DNA of 64,000 nt from Kribbella sp. CA-293567 (lineage in GTDB: Bacteria; Actinomycetota; Actinomycetes; Propionibacteriales; Kribbellaceae): the NCBI RefSeq assembly GCF_027627575.1, contig NZ_CP114065.1, positions 1,240,001-1,304,000 of the forward strand. Direction: 5' to 3'. Shown one piece after another: positions 36,133 to 46,403 of the stretch. The position numbers and the translations under genes are program-made. The first letter of the stretch is position 1, and every line of letters begins with the position of its first letter. Under the pieces are notes generated by a model. The model saw only the letters and a list, made by a program, of their open reading frames with translations, made no database searches and was not told where the DNA came from.

Positions 36133-36434
36133 GCCACGGAGTCAACAAGGACCCGCGGGACGTGCTGCTGCGGCCGGTCGTGAGCGAGAAGAGCTACGGC
36201 CTGCTGGATGAGCAGAAGTACACGTTCGAGGTCGCCACGGACGCCAACAAGACCGAGATCAAGCTCGCGGTCGAAAAGGTGTTCAAGGTCCGCGTGACCA
36301 GCGTCAACACGATCAACCGCAAGGGCAAGCGTCGCCGTACCCGTACGGGCTGGGGCAAGCGTCCTGACACCAAGCGTGCGATCGTCAGCCTCTCCGGCGA
36401 CGACCGCATCGACATCTTCGGAGGCCAGTCGTAA
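36129..36434 (+). CDS. rplW: 50S ribosomal protein L23 (uL23)
   Basis: A 101-residue protein at the tunnel exit, docking site for trigger factor and SRP. Landmarks are [17 protein letters not shown] and a basic [20 protein letters not shown] loop. It starts at 36129 inside the rplD stop region and ends 1 base into rplB. Confidence 0.96.
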   Translation: MSHGVNKDPRDVLLRPVVSEKSYGLLDEQKYTFEVATDANKTEIKLAVEKVFKVRVTSVNTINRKGKRRRTRTGWGKRPDTKRAIVSLSGDDRIDIFGGQS

Positions 36435-37267
36435 TGGGTATCCGCAAATACAAGCCGACAACGCCGGGCCGTCGTGGCTCCAGCGTGGCCGACTTCGTCG
36501 AGCTCACCCGTTCGACCCCCGAGAAGTCGCTGCTGCGTCCGCTGCCCAAGAAGGGCGGCCGGAACAGCTCCGGCAAGATCACCACCCGGCACCACGGTGG
36601 CGGTCACAAGCGGGCGTACCGCCTGATCGACTTCAAGCGGTACGACAAGGACGGCGTGCCGGCCAAGGTCGCGCACATCGAGTACGACCCGAACCGCACC
36701 GCGCGGATCGCACTGCTGCACTACGTCGACGGCGAGAAGCGCTACATCCTCGCCCCGGCCAAGCTGGAGCAGGGCACGATCATCGAGAACGGTCCGGCCG
36801 CGGACATCAAGGTCGGCAACAACCTGCCGCTGCGCAACATCCCGGTCGGTTCGACGATCCACGCGGTCGAGCTTCGTCCCGGTGGCGGCGCCAAGATGGC
36901 CCGCTCCGCCGGCGCCAGCGTTCAGCTGGTCGCCAAGGAGGGCCGGATGGCCACCCTGCGGATGCCGTCCGGCGAGGTCCGGATGGTCGACGTGCGCTGC
37001 CGCGCCACCCTCGGTGAGGTCGGCAACGGCGAGCAGTCGAACATCAACTGGGGCAAGGCCGGCCGGATGCGCTGGAAGGGCAAGCGCCCGACCGTCCGTG
37101 GTGTCGCGATGAACCCGGTCGACCACCCGCACGGTGGTGGTGAGGGTAAGACCTCCGGTGGACGTCACCCGGTGTCCCCGTGGGGCCAGCCTGAGGGCCG
37201 CACCCGCGGCCGCAAGGAAAGCGACCGCATGATCGTCCGGCGCCGCAAGGCCGGCAAGAAGCGCTGA
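36434..37267 (+). CDS. rplB: 50S ribosomal protein L2 (uL2)
   Basis: A 277-residue protein needed for subunit joining and peptidyl transfer. It starts [15 protein letters not shown], and the C-terminal region holds [14 protein letters not shown] with the conserved His implicated in catalysis support. Length is standard. Confidence 0.98.
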   Translation: MGIRKYKPTTPGRRGSSVADFVELTRSTPEKSLLRPLPKKGGRNSSGKITTRHHGGGHKRAYRLIDFKRYDKDGVPAKVAHIEYDPNRTARIALLHYVDGEKRYILAPAKLEQGTIIENGPAADIKVGNNLPLRNIPVGSTIHAVELRPGGGAKMARSAGASVQLVAKEGRMATLRMPSGEVRMVDVRCRATLGEVGNGEQSNINWGKAGRMRWKGKRPTVRGVAMNPVDHPHGGGEGKTSGGRHPVSPWGQPEGRTRGRKESDRMIVRRRKAGKKR

Positions 37268-37282
37268 TAGGAGCCGGACAGA

Positions 37283-37564
37283 ATGCCACGCAGCCTGAAG
37301 AAGGGCCCGTTCGTCGACCACCACCTGCTCAAGAAGGTGGAGGTGCAGAACGAAAAGGGCACCAAGAACGTGATCAAGACCTGGTCGCGCCGATCGATGA
37401 TCATTCCCGACATGATCGGCCACACCCTCGCGGTGCACGACGGGCGCAAGCACGTCCCGGTGTTCGTGACGGACGCGATGGTCGGGCACAAGCTCGGCGA
37501 ATTCGCCCCGACCCGGACGTTCAAGGGTCACGAGAAGGACGACCGCAAGGCACGGCGTCGCTGA
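37283..37564 (+). CDS. rpsS: 30S ribosomal protein S19 (uS19)
   Basis: A 93-residue head protein contacting tRNA. It starts [18 protein letters not shown] and has [14 protein letters not shown] and [13 protein letters not shown]. It is preceded by GGAG and follows rplB after 15 nt. Confidence 0.97.
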   Translation: MPRSLKKGPFVDHHLLKKVEVQNEKGTKNVIKTWSRRSMIIPDMIGHTLAVHDGRKHVPVFVTDAMVGHKLGEFAPTRTFKGHEKDDRKARRR

Positions 37565-37614
37565 CCTCGGTCAGTTGACGACGCGCAAGCAACCTACGGA
37601 GAGATTCGAACATC

Positions 37615-38157
37615 ATGAGCGTTCAAGAGCGTAGGGCCGTCAGTGCCCGTCGCGAGAGCCTGTTGGGCGACGAGCCCGGGGCCTTCGCGGTCGCGCGCTT
37701 CGTCCGCGTGACGCCTATGAAGGCGCGCCGCGTGGTCGACCTGGTGCGCGGCATGGGCATCGACGATGCACTCGCCACTCTGAAGTTCGCCCCGCAGGCC
37801 GCTGCCGCGACCGTGTACAAGGTCGTCGACAGCGCCGCGGCGAACGCCGAGGGCACCGAGCACCTGAGCCGGACCGACCTGGTCGTGGTGAAGGCCTTCG
37901 TGGACGAGGGACCGACGCTGAAGCGTCACCGCCCGCGTGCACAGGGCCGGGCCACCCGGATCGACAAGCGGACCAGCCACATCACCATCGTGGTCGGCCC
38001 GAAGGTCGAGGTCGCGCCGCCGGTCAAGAAGGCAGACGCCAAGTCGGCGGACGCCAAGCAGGACGACGTCAAGGCAGCGGCCAAGAAGGCCCCCGCCAAG
38101 AAGGCGCCGGCCAAGAAGGCGACCGCCAAAAAGGCTGAGAAGAAGGAGACCCGATAG
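37615..38157 (+). CDS. rplV: 50S ribosomal protein L22 (uL22) with a basic tail
   Basis: A 180-residue protein; its beta-hairpin lines the exit tunnel. The core (about 1-137) has [19 protein letters not shown] and the [15 protein letters not shown] hairpin. The last 43 residues are a Lys/Ala/Pro tail with repeated KKAPAKKA units, absent from the 110-residue E. coli protein. The stop overlaps the rpsC start by one base. Confidence 0.96.
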   Translation: MSVQERRAVSARRESLLGDEPGAFAVARFVRVTPMKARRVVDLVRGMGIDDALATLKFAPQAAAATVYKVVDSAAANAEGTEHLSRTDLVVVKAFVDEGPTLKRHRPRAQGRATRIDKRTSHITIVVGPKVEVAPPVKKADAKSADAKQDDVKAAAKKAPAKKAPAKKATAKKAEKKETR

Positions 38158-39020
38158 TGGGCCAGAAGGTTAACCCGCACGGGTTCCGACTCGGCATCAG
38201 CACGGACCACAAGAGCCGTTGGTACGCCGACAAGCTCTACAAGGACTACGTGGGCGAGGACGTCAAGATCCGTCGCCTGCTGGGCAAGGGCATGGAGCGC
38301 GCCGGTATCTCCCGAGTGGAGATCGAGCGCACCCGTGACCGGGTCCGGGTGGACATCCACACCGCCCGTCCGGGCATCGTGATCGGCCGCCGCGGCGCCG
38401 AGGCGGACCGGATCCGTGGCAGCCTCGAGGAGCTCACCGGCAAGCAGGTGCAGCTGAACATCCTCGAGGTCAAGAACGCCGAGGTCGACGCTCAGCTGGT
38501 CGCCCAGGGTGTTGCGGAGCAGCTGTCCGGCCGCGTGGCGTTCCGCCGCGCGATGCGCAAGGCGATGCAGACCACCATGCGTGGCGGCGCCCTGGGCATC
38601 CGGATCCAGTGCTCCGGCCGTCTGGGTGGCGCGGAGATGTCGCGGTCGGAGTTCTACCGTGAAGGCCGGGTGCCGCTGCACACCCTTCGCGCGGACATCG
38701 ACTACGGCTTCTACGAGGCCCGGACGACCTTCGGCCGGATCGGCGTGAAGGTCTGGATCTACAAGGGCGACGTCGCCGGCACCCGCGCAGAGCGCGAGGC
38801 GCAGGCAGCCGCTCGTGCCGCCACCCAGCAGCGTGGCCGTCCGGCCCGCCGCGACGGTGGTGGCGGTGGCGACCGTGACCGTGGTGGTCGCGGTGGTGAC
38901 CGTGGCGGTCGCGGTGGCGACCGTCGTGACGGTGGCGCCCCGGCCGCGAAGGCCGAGGCTCCCAAGGCTGACGCCCCGGCTGCCGACAAGCCGGCCGAGA
39001 CGACCGGAACGGAGAGCTGA
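38157..39020 (+). CDS. rpsC: 30S ribosomal protein S3 (uS3) with an RGG-like tail
   Basis: A 287-residue protein at the mRNA entry tunnel. The core (1-215) starts [13 protein letters not shown] and contains the KH domain with [14 protein letters not shown]. The last 65 residues begin [12 protein letters not shown], continue with several Arg/Gly/Asp repeats, then an Ala/Lys/Pro/Asp-rich end. RGG-like tails bind RNA in other proteins; here that is inference. GTG start. Confidence 0.96.
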   Translation: MGQKVNPHGFRLGISTDHKSRWYADKLYKDYVGEDVKIRRLLGKGMERAGISRVEIERTRDRVRVDIHTARPGIVIGRRGAEADRIRGSLEELTGKQVQLNILEVKNAEVDAQLVAQGVAEQLSGRVAFRRAMRKAMQTTMRGGALGIRIQCSGRLGGAEMSRSEFYREGRVPLHTLRADIDYGFYEARTTFGRIGVKVWIYKGDVAGTRAEREAQAAARAATQQRGRPARRDGGGGGDRDRGGRGGDRGGRGGDRRDGGAPAAKAEAPKADAPAADKPAETTGTES

Positions 39021-39023
39021 ACC

Positions 39024-39443
39024 GTGCTCATCCCCCGCAAGGTCAAGCACCGCAAGCAGCACCACCCGAAGCGCTCCGGCGCTGCCAAGGGCGGTACCAC
39101 GCTCGCCTTCGGTGACTTCGGTATCCAGGCTCTGGAGAACCACTACGTCACCAACCGGCAGATCGAGTCCGCTCGTATCGCGATGACCCGGCACATCAAG
39201 CGAGGCGGAAAGGTCTGGATCAACATCTACCCGGACCGCCCGCTGACCAAGAAGCCGGCCGAGACCCGGATGGGTTCCGGTAAGGGTTCACCCGAGTGGT
39301 GGATCGCGAACGTCAAGACCGGCCGGGTTCTGTTCGAACTCTCCGGTGTCGACGAGGACGTCGCTCGCGAGGCCATGCGCCGCGCGATTCACAAGTTGCC
39401 GATGAAGTGCCGCTTCATCAGCCGAGAGTCAGGTGAGAACTGA
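39024..39443 (+). CDS. rplP: 50S ribosomal protein L16 (uL16)
   Basis: A 139-residue late-assembly protein near the A-site tRNA. It starts [18 protein letters not shown] and contains [18 protein letters not shown]. The GTG start is 3 nt after rpsC, and the stop shares one base with rpmC. Confidence 0.97.
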   Translation: MLIPRKVKHRKQHHPKRSGAAKGGTTLAFGDFGIQALENHYVTNRQIESARIAMTRHIKRGGKVWINIYPDRPLTKKPAETRMGSGKGSPEWWIANVKTGRVLFELSGVDEDVAREAMRRAIHKLPMKCRFISRESGEN

Positions 39444-39745
39444 TGGCTACCCTGACTGCCGCCGAACTGCGGAACCTGGGCAAGGACGAGCTTCTGACGA
39501 AGCTCGGTGAAGCCAAGGAGGAGCTGTTCAACCTCCGCTTCCAGGCCGCCACGGGCCAGCTGGAGTCCCACGGCCGGCTGCGTGCCGTCCGCAAGGACAT
39601 CGCCCGCATCTACACGGTGCTGACCGAGCGGGCGCTCGGCATCACCGAAGAGGTTGACTCAGCACCCGTGGCCGAGGCGGCTGACGACACTGCTGAGGAG
39701 ACCGCTGAGGCGGACGACAGCGAGAAGGCTGGGAGCAAGGCATGA
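39443..39745 (+). CDS. rpmC: 50S ribosomal protein L29 (uL29) with an acidic tail
   Basis: A 100-residue protein at the tunnel exit. The core (1-70) is a two-helix hairpin with [18 protein letters not shown] and [12 protein letters not shown]. The last 30 residues are rich in Ala, Asp and Glu (from about [13 protein letters not shown] onward), whereas usual bacterial L29 has 60-70 residues. It overlaps rpsQ by 4 nt. Confidence 0.95.
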   Translation: MATLTAAELRNLGKDELLTKLGEAKEELFNLRFQAATGQLESHGRLRAVRKDIARIYTVLTERALGITEEVDSAPVAEAADDTAEETAEADDSEKAGSKA

Positions 39746-40041
39746 CCGAGAACGTAGCCAAGGACGAGACCGTGACGACGACCGACAAGCCGCGCAGCAG
39801 CCGCAAGACCCGTGAGGGCCTGGTGCTGAGCGACAAGATGGACAAGACCGTCACCGTCGAGGTCGAGGACCGGGTCAAGCACAAGCTGTACGGCAAGGTC
39901 ATCCGCCGCACCAGCAAGCTGAAGGCGCACGACGAGCAGAACGCCGCCGGGATCGGCGACCGGGTCCTCCTGATGGAGACCCGGCCGCTGTCGGCGACCA
40001 AGCGCTGGCGCGTCGTGCAGATCCTCGAAAAGGCGAAGTGA
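39742..40041 (+). CDS. rpsQ: 30S ribosomal protein S17 (uS17)
   Basis: A 99-residue OB-fold protein. The N-terminal 20 residues are an extra charged stretch; the family core begins [19 protein letters not shown] and ends [13 protein letters not shown] 91-nt gap to rplN follows, with a small CTCAC/GTGAG hairpin but no clear promoter. Confidence 0.95.
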   Translation: MTENVAKDETVTTTDKPRSSRKTREGLVLSDKMDKTVTVEVEDRVKHKLYGKVIRRTSKLKAHDEQNAAGIGDRVLLMETRPLSATKRWRVVQILEKAK

Positions 40042-40132
40042 CCAACGACGCCTCGCAGTACCCAATCGAAATCATTCGTTCCGCAAGGCTCACCGAGCGT
40101 GAGAACCAGCGAGACAACCAGGAGATCAACAA

Positions 40133-40501
40133 ATGATCCAGCAGGAGTCGCGACTGAAGGTCGCCGACAACACGGGTGCCAAGGAGATCTTGTGCATCCG
40201 CGTTCTCGGTGGCTCCGGTCGGCGCTACGCCGGTGTCGGTGACACGATCGTCGCCACCGTCAAGGATGCGATCCCGGGTGGCGGCGTCAAGAAGGGCGAC
40301 GTCGTCAAGGCTGTCATCGTGCGCACCGTGAAGGAGCGCCGGCGTCCGGACGGCTCCTACATCCGGTTCGACGAGAACGCCGCGGTGATCCTCAAGGCCG
40401 ACGGCGAGCCGCGCGGTACCCGCATCTTCGGGCCGGTCGGCCGGGAATTGCGCGAGAAGAAGTTCATGAAGATCATCTCGCTGGCTCCGGAGGTGCTCTG
40501 A
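40133..40501 (+). CDS. rplN: 50S ribosomal protein L14 (uL14)
   Basis: A 122-residue protein at the subunit interface. It starts [20 protein letters not shown] and ends [12 protein letters not shown], exactly the family frame and length. First gene of the spc segment; the upstream gap is only 91 nt, so it probably shares the S10 transcript. Confidence 0.98.
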   Translation: MIQQESRLKVADNTGAKEILCIRVLGGSGRRYAGVGDTIVATVKDAIPGGGVKKGDVVKAVIVRTVKERRRPDGSYIRFDENAAVILKADGEPRGTRIFGPVGRELREKKFMKIISLAPEVL

Positions 40502-40502
40502 G

Positions 40503-40910
40503 ATGGCTAACAAGCCGCAGCAGAAGGTGCAGCGTTCGCTGCACGTCAAGAAGGGTGATCTCGTTCGCGTGATCGCCGGCAAGTCCAAGGGACTCGAGGG
40601 CAAGATCATCTCGGTCCTGCCCGAGGCCGAGAAGGTCATCGTCGAAGGCGTCAACCGGGTCAAGAAGCACACCAAGGTGCAGCAGGCCCAGCGCGGCGGC
40701 ACCACGGGTGGCATCGTCACCCAGGAAGCCCCGATCCACGTCTCCAACGTGATGCTTCTGGTCGAGGTCGAGAAGGACGGCAAGAAGCAGAAGGTGACCA
40801 CCCGCGTCGGCTACAACCGCGTCGAGGTGCAGAAGCGGCGCCCGGACGGTTCGACGTACACCGGTTTCCGGAGCGTTCGAATCTCGCGGCGTACCGGCGA
40901 GGAGATCTGA
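40503..40910 (+). CDS. rplX: 50S ribosomal protein L24 (uL24)
   Basis: A 135-residue KOW-domain protein near the tunnel exit. The KOW motif is [18 protein letters not shown] (about 18-35), followed by VNRVKKHTK. The N-terminal lead and the C-terminal 30 residues make it longer than the 105-residue E. coli protein. The stop shares one base with rplE. Confidence 0.95.
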   Translation: MANKPQQKVQRSLHVKKGDLVRVIAGKSKGLEGKIISVLPEAEKVIVEGVNRVKKHTKVQQAQRGGTTGGIVTQEAPIHVSNVMLLVEVEKDGKKQKVTTRVGYNRVEVQKRRPDGSTYTGFRSVRISRRTGEEI

Positions 40911-41482
40911 TGACCACCGCAGCTCCCGAGGCGAAGACGTTGCCCCGGCTGAAGACCAAGTACCGCGAAGAGATCGTCGCGAAGCTGAACGAGGAGTTCA
41001 GCTTCGAGAACGTCATGCAGGTGCCCGGACTCACCAAGATCGTGGTGAACATGGGTGTCGGCGAGGCGGCTCGCGACTCCAAGCTGATCGACGGTGCCAT
41101 CAAGGACCTGGCCGCGATCACCGGCCAGAAGCCGTCGGTGACCAAGGCCCGCAAGTCGATCGCGCAGTTCAAGCTGCGTGAGGGCATGCCGATCGGCGCG
41201 CACGTCACGCTGCGCGGCGACCGGATGTGGGAGTTCCTGGACCGGTTGCTCTCGCTCGCGCTGCCCCGGATCCGCGACTTCCGCGGTCTGTCCCCGAAGC
41301 AGTTCGACGGCAACGGCAACTACACCTTCGGTCTGACCGAGCAGGTGATGTTCCACGAGATCAACCAGGACAAGATCGACCGGGTTCGCGGAATGGACAT
41401 CACCGTGGTGACCACCGCCAAGAACGACGACGAGGGGCGCGCGCTGCTGCGGCAGCTCGGCTTCCCGTTCAAGGAGAACTGA
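40910..41482 (+). CDS. rplE: 50S ribosomal protein L5 (uL5)
   Basis: A 190-residue protein that anchors 5S rRNA and contacts the P-site t[22 protein letters not shown] and the [12 protein letters not shown] and [17 protein letters not shown] segments are family hallmarks. Length is normal. Confidence 0.97.
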   Translation: MTTAAPEAKTLPRLKTKYREEIVAKLNEEFSFENVMQVPGLTKIVVNMGVGEAARDSKLIDGAIKDLAAITGQKPSVTKARKSIAQFKLREGMPIGAHVTLRGDRMWEFLDRLLSLALPRIRDFRGLSPKQFDGNGNYTFGLTEQVMFHEINQDKIDRVRGMDITVVTTAKNDDEGRALLRQLGFPFKEN

Positions 41483-41483
41483 C

Positions 41484-41669
41484 GTGGCGAAGACAGCACT
41501 CAAGGTCAAGCAGGCCCGTACGCCGAAGTTCGCGGTGCGTGGTTACACGCGCTGCCAGCGCTGCGGTCGCCCCAAGGCCGTCTTCCGCAAGTTCGGCCTG
41601 TGCCGGATCTGCCTGCGCGAGATGGCACACCGGGGCGAGCTGCCCGGTGTCACCAAGTCCAGCTGGTGA
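41484..41669 (+). CDS. rpsN: 30S ribosomal protein S14 type Z (uS14, zinc-binding)
   Basis: A 61-residue short-form S14. Two zinc-binding CxxC pairs are intact: CQRCGR and CRICLR. This is the C+ version; many actinobacteria also carry a longer zinc-independent S14 elsewhere under Zur control. GTG start 1 nt past rplE. A 97-nt gap separates it from rpsH. Confidence 0.97.
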   Translation: MAKTALKVKQARTPKFAVRGYTRCQRCGRPKAVFRKFGLCRICLREMAHRGELPGVTKSSW

Positions 41670-41766
41670 CCATCCGTACTGCCGGCTCCGTTCTTCTCTC
41701 TACTCAAAATCTAGTCACCGTAGGTCGCCATGAGGCGAAACCACGGCGGGAAAGAGGCCCCAGGCC

Positions 41767-42174
41767 ATGACGATGACCGACCCGATCGCAGACATGCTGA
41801 CACGTCTGCGCAACGCCAATCAGGCGTATCACGAGTCGACCCAGATGCCGTACAGCAAGATCAAGCAGGGCATCGCCGACATCCTCCAGCAGGAGGGCTA
41901 CATCTCCTCCTACCAGGTCGAGGAGCCCAAAGAGGGCGCCGTCGGCAAGACCCTGGTCGTTGATCTGAAGTTCGGCCCGAGCCGTGAGCGCTCGATCGCC
42001 GGTGTACGGCGGATCAGCAAGCCCGGCCTGCGGGTGTACGCGAAGTCGACCAATCTGCCCAAGGTGCTCGGTGGCCTCGGCGTCGCGATCATTTCGACGT
42101 CGCAAGGACTCCTGACCGACCGGCAGGCCAAGAACAAGGGCGTTGGCGGGGAAGTCCTCGCCTACGTCTGGTGA
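41767..42174 (+). CDS. rpsH: 30S ribosomal protein S8 (uS8)
   Basis: A 135-residue central-domain assembly protein. It starts [18 protein letters not shown] and ends [11 protein letters not shown], both standard. In E. coli S8 is the repressor of the spc operon; whether this holds here is not visible. Confidence 0.97.
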   Translation: MTMTDPIADMLTRLRNANQAYHESTQMPYSKIKQGIADILQQEGYISSYQVEEPKEGAVGKTLVVDLKFGPSRERSIAGVRRISKPGLRVYAKSTNLPKVLGGLGVAIISTSQGLLTDRQAKNKGVGGEVLAYVW

Positions 42175-42201
42175 CGAAGAACCGGAAGGAGGACCACTCT
42201 C

Positions 42202-42744
42202 ATGTCTCGCATCGGTAAGCTCCCGATCACGGTCCCGGCCGGCGTCGACGTCACGATCGACGGCCAGACGGTCACCGTGAAGGGCCCCAAGGGCCAACTC
42301 ACGCACAGCGTTGCTGAGCCCATCGTGGTCAACCGTGACGAGGACGGCACTCTCGCCGTCACCCGTCCGGACGACCAGCGCAAGAGCAAGGAACTGCACG
42401 GCCTGTCCCGCACGCTGCTCGCCAACCTGGTGACCGGCGTGACGGACGGCTACGAGAAGAAGCTCGAGATCGTCGGCGTCGGATATCGCGTCCTGGCCAA
42501 GGGACCGACCCAGCTGGAGTTCTCGCTCGGTTACAGCCACACGATCACGGTGGACGCCCCTGAGGGCATCACCTTCGTGGTCGAGGCGCCGACCAAGTTC
42601 TCGGTGCAGGGAATCGACAAGCAGTCGGTCGGCGAGGTCGCCGCCAACATCCGCAAGCTGCGTAAGCCGGAGCCCTACAAGGGCAAGGGTGTGCGGTACG
42701 CGGGCGAGCAGGTGCGCCGCAAGGTCGGAAAGGCTGGTAAGTAA
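42202..42744 (+). CDS. rplF: 50S ribosomal protein L6 (uL6)
   Basis: A 180-residue protein near the sarcin-ricin loop. It starts [19 protein letters not shown] and contains the C-terminal [16 protein letters not shown] signature. The stop shares one base with rplR. Confidence 0.97.
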   Translation: MSRIGKLPITVPAGVDVTIDGQTVTVKGPKGQLTHSVAEPIVVNRDEDGTLAVTRPDDQRKSKELHGLSRTLLANLVTGVTDGYEKKLEIVGVGYRVLAKGPTQLEFSLGYSHTITVDAPEGITFVVEAPTKFSVQGIDKQSVGEVAANIRKLRKPEPYKGKGVRYAGEQVRRKVGKAGK

Positions 42745-43127
42745 TGGCGATCGGACTGCGTCACAACAAGCACTCCGCCAAGAAGACCTCTTCCCGGCTG
42801 CGTCGCCAGATTCGCGTCCGCAAGAAGGTCAACGGCACGGCTGTCCGGCCGCGCCTGGTGGTCAGCAAGTCGTCGAAGCACCTGTTCGCTCAGGTCATCG
42901 ACGACGTCGCCGGCGTCACGCTGGTGTCGGCTTCCACCATGGAGGCCGACCTGCGCGGTGCGGAGGCGAACAAGACCGACAAGGCCAAGACCGTCGGCGG
43001 CCTGATCGCCGACCGGGCCAAGGCCGCGGGCATCGACGAGGTCGTCTTCGACCGCGCCGGGAACAAGTACCACGGCCGCATCGCGGCCCTGGCCGACGCC
43101 GCCCGTGAGGGCGGCCTTGGCTTCTGA
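42744..43127 (+). CDS. rplR: 50S ribosomal protein L18 (uL18)
   Basis: A 127-residue 5S rRNA-binding protein. Landmarks are [17 protein letters not shown] and [18 protein letters not shown] near the C-terminus. Length is normal for actinobacteria. Confidence 0.97.
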   Translation: MAIGLRHNKHSAKKTSSRLRRQIRVRKKVNGTAVRPRLVVSKSSKHLFAQVIDDVAGVTLVSASTMEADLRGAEANKTDKAKTVGGLIADRAKAAGIDEVVFDRAGNKYHGRIAALADAAREGGLGF

Positions 43128-43160
43128 CATGGCGACACAAAAGGAAGAAGGTAGTTCGAA

Positions 43161-43760
43161 ATGAGCGGAGGCCAGCAGCGTCGCGGAGGCGGCGCCGGTG
43201 GTGAGCGCCGTAACCGCGACGGTGGTCGTGGTGCGGCAGCTGACAAGACCGCCTACATCGAGCGCGTGGTAGCCATCAACCGTGTCGCCAAGGTCGTGAA
43301 GGGTGGTCGTCGCTTCAGCTTCACCGCCCTCGTGGTCGTCGGCGACGGTGAAGGCACCGTCGGTGTTGGATACGGAAAGGCCAAGGAGGTGCCCGCGGCG
43401 ATCGCCAAGGGTGTCGAGGAGGCCAAGAAGTCGTTCTTCAAGGTGCCGAGGATCCAGGGCACCATCCCGCACCCGGTGCAGGGCGAGAAGGCCGCAGGCG
43501 TCGTGATGCTGCGTCCGGCCGCTCCTGGTACCGGTGTGATCGCGGGTGGCTCGGCGCGCGCCGTACTGGAGTGCGCCGGGATCCACGACATCCTGAGCAA
43601 GTCGCTGGGGTCCTCCAACGCGATCAACGTGGTGCACGCCACGGTGGCCGCGCTGCAGGCCCTGGAGACGCCGGAAGCCGTGGCCGCGCGCCGTGGCATG
43701 CCGGTCGAGCACGTCGCCCCGGCGGCGCTGCTGAAGGCGCGGGCGGAGGGGATCTCCTGA
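43161..43760 (+). CDS. rpsE: 30S ribosomal protein S5 (uS5)
   Basis: A 199-residue accuracy-centre protein. A Gly/Arg-rich N-terminal 30 residues precede the core [20 protein letters not shown] and [17 protein letters not shown]. The region altered in spectinomycin resistance (VVKGGRRFS) appears wild type. The stop shares one base with rpmD. Confidence 0.97.
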   Translation: MSGGQQRRGGGAGGERRNRDGGRGAAADKTAYIERVVAINRVAKVVKGGRRFSFTALVVVGDGEGTVGVGYGKAKEVPAAIAKGVEEAKKSFFKVPRIQGTIPHPVQGEKAAGVVMLRPAAPGTGVIAGGSARAVLECAGIHDILSKSLGSSNAINVVHATVAALQALETPEAVAARRGMPVEHVAPAALLKARAEGIS

Positions 43761-43942
43761 TGGCACGCTTGAAGGTGACCCAGACCCGTTCCGGCATCGG
43801 TGGCAAGCAGAACCAGCGGGACACGCTGCGCACCCTGGGTGTCAAGCGGATCGGCGACACCGCCGTCCACGAGGACAAGCCCGAGGTTCGCGGAATGGTC
43901 CGTGCGGTTCGCCACCTCATCACCGTCGAAGAGGTTGACTGA
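43760..43942 (+). CDS. rpmD: 50S ribosomal protein L30 (uL30)
   Basis: A 60-residue protein starting [20 protein letters not shown]. The length is normal. ATG shares one base with the rpsE stop, and the gene ends one base before the rplO start. Confidence 0.96.
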   Translation: MARLKVTQTRSGIGGKQNQRDTLRTLGVKRIGDTAVHEDKPEVRGMVRAVRHLITVEEVD

Positions 43943-43943
43943 C

Positions 43944-44384
43944 ATGGCGCTCAAGGTTCATCACCTGCGTCCGGCGCCCGGAGCCAAGACCGCCAAGACC
44001 CGCGTTGGTCGTGGTGAGGGCTCCAAGGGCAAGACGGCCGGCCGCGGTACCAAGGGCAGCAAGGCCCGTAACAACATCCCCGAGAACTTCGAGGGTGGCC
44101 AGATGCCGTTGCACATGCGGCTTCCGAAGCTGAAGGGCTTCAAGAGCAGGAACCGAGTGGAGTTCCAGGTCGTTAACCTGGACAAGCTCGGACAGCTGTT
44201 CCCCGAAGGTGGCGAGATCGGCGTAGCCGACCTGGTCGCCAAGGGTGCGGTCCGTGACAGTCTCCCGGTGAAGGTACTGGGAGACGGCGAGCTCACGGTT
44301 GCTCTGCAAGTTTCGGTACACAAGTTCTCGAAGTCCGCCAAGGAGAAGATCGCGGCGGCCGGAGGAACTACGACCGAGGTGTGA
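43944..44384 (+). CDS. rplO: 50S ribosomal protein L15 (uL15)
   Basis: A 146-residue late-assembly protein. It starts [18 protein letters not shown] and has [12 protein letters not shown] and the [18 protein letters not shown] signature. ATG at 43944 fits the family; upstream in-frame sequence is inside rpmD. It is the last ribosomal gene before secY. Confidence 0.97.
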   Translation: MALKVHHLRPAPGAKTAKTRVGRGEGSKGKTAGRGTKGSKARNNIPENFEGGQMPLHMRLPKLKGFKSRNRVEFQVVNLDKLGQLFPEGGEIGVADLVAKGAVRDSLPVKVLGDGELTVALQVSVHKFSKSAKEKIAAAGGTTTEV

Positions 44385-44388
44385 GTTA

Positions 44389-44447
44389 CCAGGGCTCGTG
44401 CGAGCCAGCGCTTGTATATTGTGCGCTGGAGTTCGGACGAGCCCTGG
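44389..44447. promoter_or_regulatory. nested perfect inverted repeats between rplO and secY
   Basis: The outer arms CCAGGGCTCGT (44389-44399) and ACGAGCCCTGG (44437-44447) are perfectly complementary. Inside them CCAGCGC (44405-44411) pairs with GCGCTGG (44423-44429) around TTGTATATTGT. That loop holds TATATT (44415-44420), a good -10 sequence with no matching -35. The structure could end the ribosomal transcript, start the secY transcript under control, or act as RNA. Confidence 0.6.
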
Positions 44448-44520
44448 TTCGTCTCTTGCCCAGCTGCTTTGCTAGGCCCCTGCCCTGCCCGGGGCAAGGT
44501 AAATCATGTGGGAGGACAGG

Positions 44521-45822
44521 GTGTTAGGCGCCTTTGCCAACGCGTTCAAGACTCCGGACCTGCGCCGGAAGATCTTGTTCGTGCTCTTCATCATCGTGAT
44601 CTTCCGGATCGGCTCGGTCGTGCCGGCCCCTGGCGTCGACGTCCGGGCCCTGCGCACCTGTATCGACGTGAGTCAGTCCGGTGCGAACGCGAACCTGTAC
44701 AACCTGATCAATCTCTTCTCGGGTGGGGCACTGCTGCAGCTCGCGATCTTCGCGCTGGGCATCATGCCGTACATCACCGCCAGCATCATTCTGCAGCTGC
44801 TCACCGTGGTCATCCCGCGGTTGGAGTCGCTGAAGAAGGAAGGCCAGGCGGGGCAGACCAAGATCACCCAGTACACCCGGTTCCTGACCGTCGGACTGGC
44901 CGTTCTGCAGGCCACCGCGTTCGTCGCGCTGGCCCGCACCCCCGGCCGGCTGTTCCAGGGCTGCAACGAGGCACTGCTGTACAGGGACGGCTGGTTCCCG
45001 GTCGTCGTGATGGTGCTCACCATGACCGCCGGTACCGGCATCGTGATGTGGCTCGGTGAGCTGATCACCGATCGTGGCGTCGGCAACGGTATGTCGATCC
45101 TGATCTTCACCCAGATCGTCGCGACCTTCCCGTCGCAGCTGTGGGGTATCCGCAAGTCCAAGGGCGTCGCCACCTTCGTGGTCGTGCTGATCATCGGTCT
45201 GGTGATCATGGCCGCGGTGATCTTCATCGAGCAGGCACAGCGCCGGATTCCGGTGCAGTACGCCAAGCGGATGGTCGGCCGCAAGATGTTCGGCGGTACC
45301 TCGACCTACATCCCGCTGAAGGTCAACCAGGCCGGCGTCATCCCGGTCATCTTCGCCTCCAGCCTGATGTACCTGCCGGTGCTGGTCAGCCAGTTCAAAC
45401 AGGAAGAGAAATGGGCCCAGTGGATCCAGGGCAACCTGGTCAAGGGTGATCACCCGATCTACATGGTGACGTATATCGCCCTGATCATCTTCTTCACGTA
45501 CTTCTACGTCTCGATTACCTTCAATCCGAAGGAAGTTGCAGACAACATGAAGAAGTACGGCGGCTTCATTCCCGGGATCCGGGCGGGCCGACCGACCGAG
45601 GAGTACCTCTCCTACGTTCTGTCCCGCATCACGTTGCCCGGCGCGATCTACCTGGCGTTCATCTCGATGATTCCGCTGGTCGCCCTCGTTCTGCTCAACG
45701 CCAGCCAGAACTTCCCGTTCGGCGGTACGTCGATCCTGATCATGGTCGGCGTCGGTCTGGACACGGTGAAGCAGATCGAGTCGCAGCTGCAGCAACGTAA
45801 TTACGAAGGGTTCCTGCGCTGA
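44521..45822 (+). CDS. secY: protein translocase subunit SecY
   Basis: A 433-residue translocon channel with ten predicted membrane helices, working with SecE and SecG and driven by SecA. I choose the GTG at 44521 because GGAGG lies 5 nt upstream and the protein then begins [16 protein letters not shown], as in other actinobacteria; ATG at 44506 would add five residues. Conserved loops include [15 protein letters not shown] and [13 protein letters not shown]. The stop shares one base with adk. Confidence 0.95.
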   Translation: MLGAFANAFKTPDLRRKILFVLFIIVIFRIGSVVPAPGVDVRALRTCIDVSQSGANANLYNLINLFSGGALLQLAIFALGIMPYITASIILQLLTVVIPRLESLKKEGQAGQTKITQYTRFLTVGLAVLQATAFVALARTPGRLFQGCNEALLYRDGWFPVVVMVLTMTAGTGIVMWLGELITDRGVGNGMSILIFTQIVATFPSQLWGIRKSKGVATFVVVLIIGLVIMAAVIFIEQAQRRIPVQYAKRMVGRKMFGGTSTYIPLKVNQAGVIPVIFASSLMYLPVLVSQFKQEEKWAQWIQGNLVKGDHPIYMVTYIALIIFFTYFYVSITFNPKEVADNMKKYGGFIPGIRAGRPTEEYLSYVLSRITLPGAIYLAFISMIPLVALVLLNASQNFPFGGTSILIMVGVGLDTVKQIESQLQQRNYEGFLR

Positions 45823-46394
45823 TGAGAATGTTGCTGATGGGTCCGCCCGGAGCGGGTAAGGGGACGCAGGCAAAGGTGCTTGCGGACCGGCTCGGGATCC
45901 CGGCGGTATCCACCGGCGACATTTTCCGCGCGAACGTGAAGGACGAGACCGCACTCGGTCTCGAGGCGAAGCGGTACATGGACGCGGGCAACTACGTCCC
46001 CGACGAGGTCACCAACGCAATGGTGCGCGACCGGTTGTCGGAGGCGGACGCGGGTGAGGGGTTCCTGCTCGACGGGTACCCCCGCACGTTGCCCCAGGTC
46101 GGCACGCTGGACGACATCCTGGCCGAGCACGGCCACCAGCTGGACGCGGTGGTCGCGCTGGTCGCGGACACCGACGTGCTGGTGGACCGGATGCTGCGCC
46201 GGGCCAAGGTCGACGGCCGGTCCGACGACTCCGAGGACGTCATCCGGCACCGCCAGGAGGTCTACGCCGCCGAGACGAAGCCGCTGCTGCGGGTCTACGC
46301 CCAGCGCGGTCTGCTGGTCGAGGTCGACGGCGTCGGTGAGATCGAAGAGGTCAGCGAGCGCGTGCTCACGGCCTTGAAAACACTGGAAGGTTAA
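45822..46394 (+). CDS. adk: adenylate kinase, short-lid form
   Basis: A 190-residue enzyme interconverting ATP + AMP and 2 ADP. The P-loop is GPPGAGKGT (7-15), the AMP site includes [10 protein letters not shown], and [10 protein letters not shown] is diagnostic. The lid is short ([12 protein letters not shown]), without the zinc-finger insertion, as in M. tuberculosis Adk. It is coupled to secY and precedes map, the usual order. Confidence 0.96.
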   Translation: MRMLLMGPPGAGKGTQAKVLADRLGIPAVSTGDIFRANVKDETALGLEAKRYMDAGNYVPDEVTNAMVRDRLSEADAGEGFLLDGYPRTLPQVGTLDDILAEHGHQLDAVVALVADTDVLVDRMLRRAKVDGRSDDSEDVIRHRQEVYAAETKPLLRVYAQRGLLVEVDGVGEIEEVSERVLTALKTLEG

Positions 46395-46403
46395 GAGCAG
46401 TCA

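Noticed and set aside
38030..38155. Tandem-like GCCAAGAAG repeats in the end of rplV, considered as a DNA repeat or array
   Set aside because: They encode the Lys/Ala/Pro tail of L22 in frame; there are no spacers and no mobile or CRISPR features.
38860..38940. GGTGGTCGC-type repeats in the end of rpsC
   Set aside because: They are codon repeats encoding the Arg/Gly/Asp tail of S3, not an independent repeat element.
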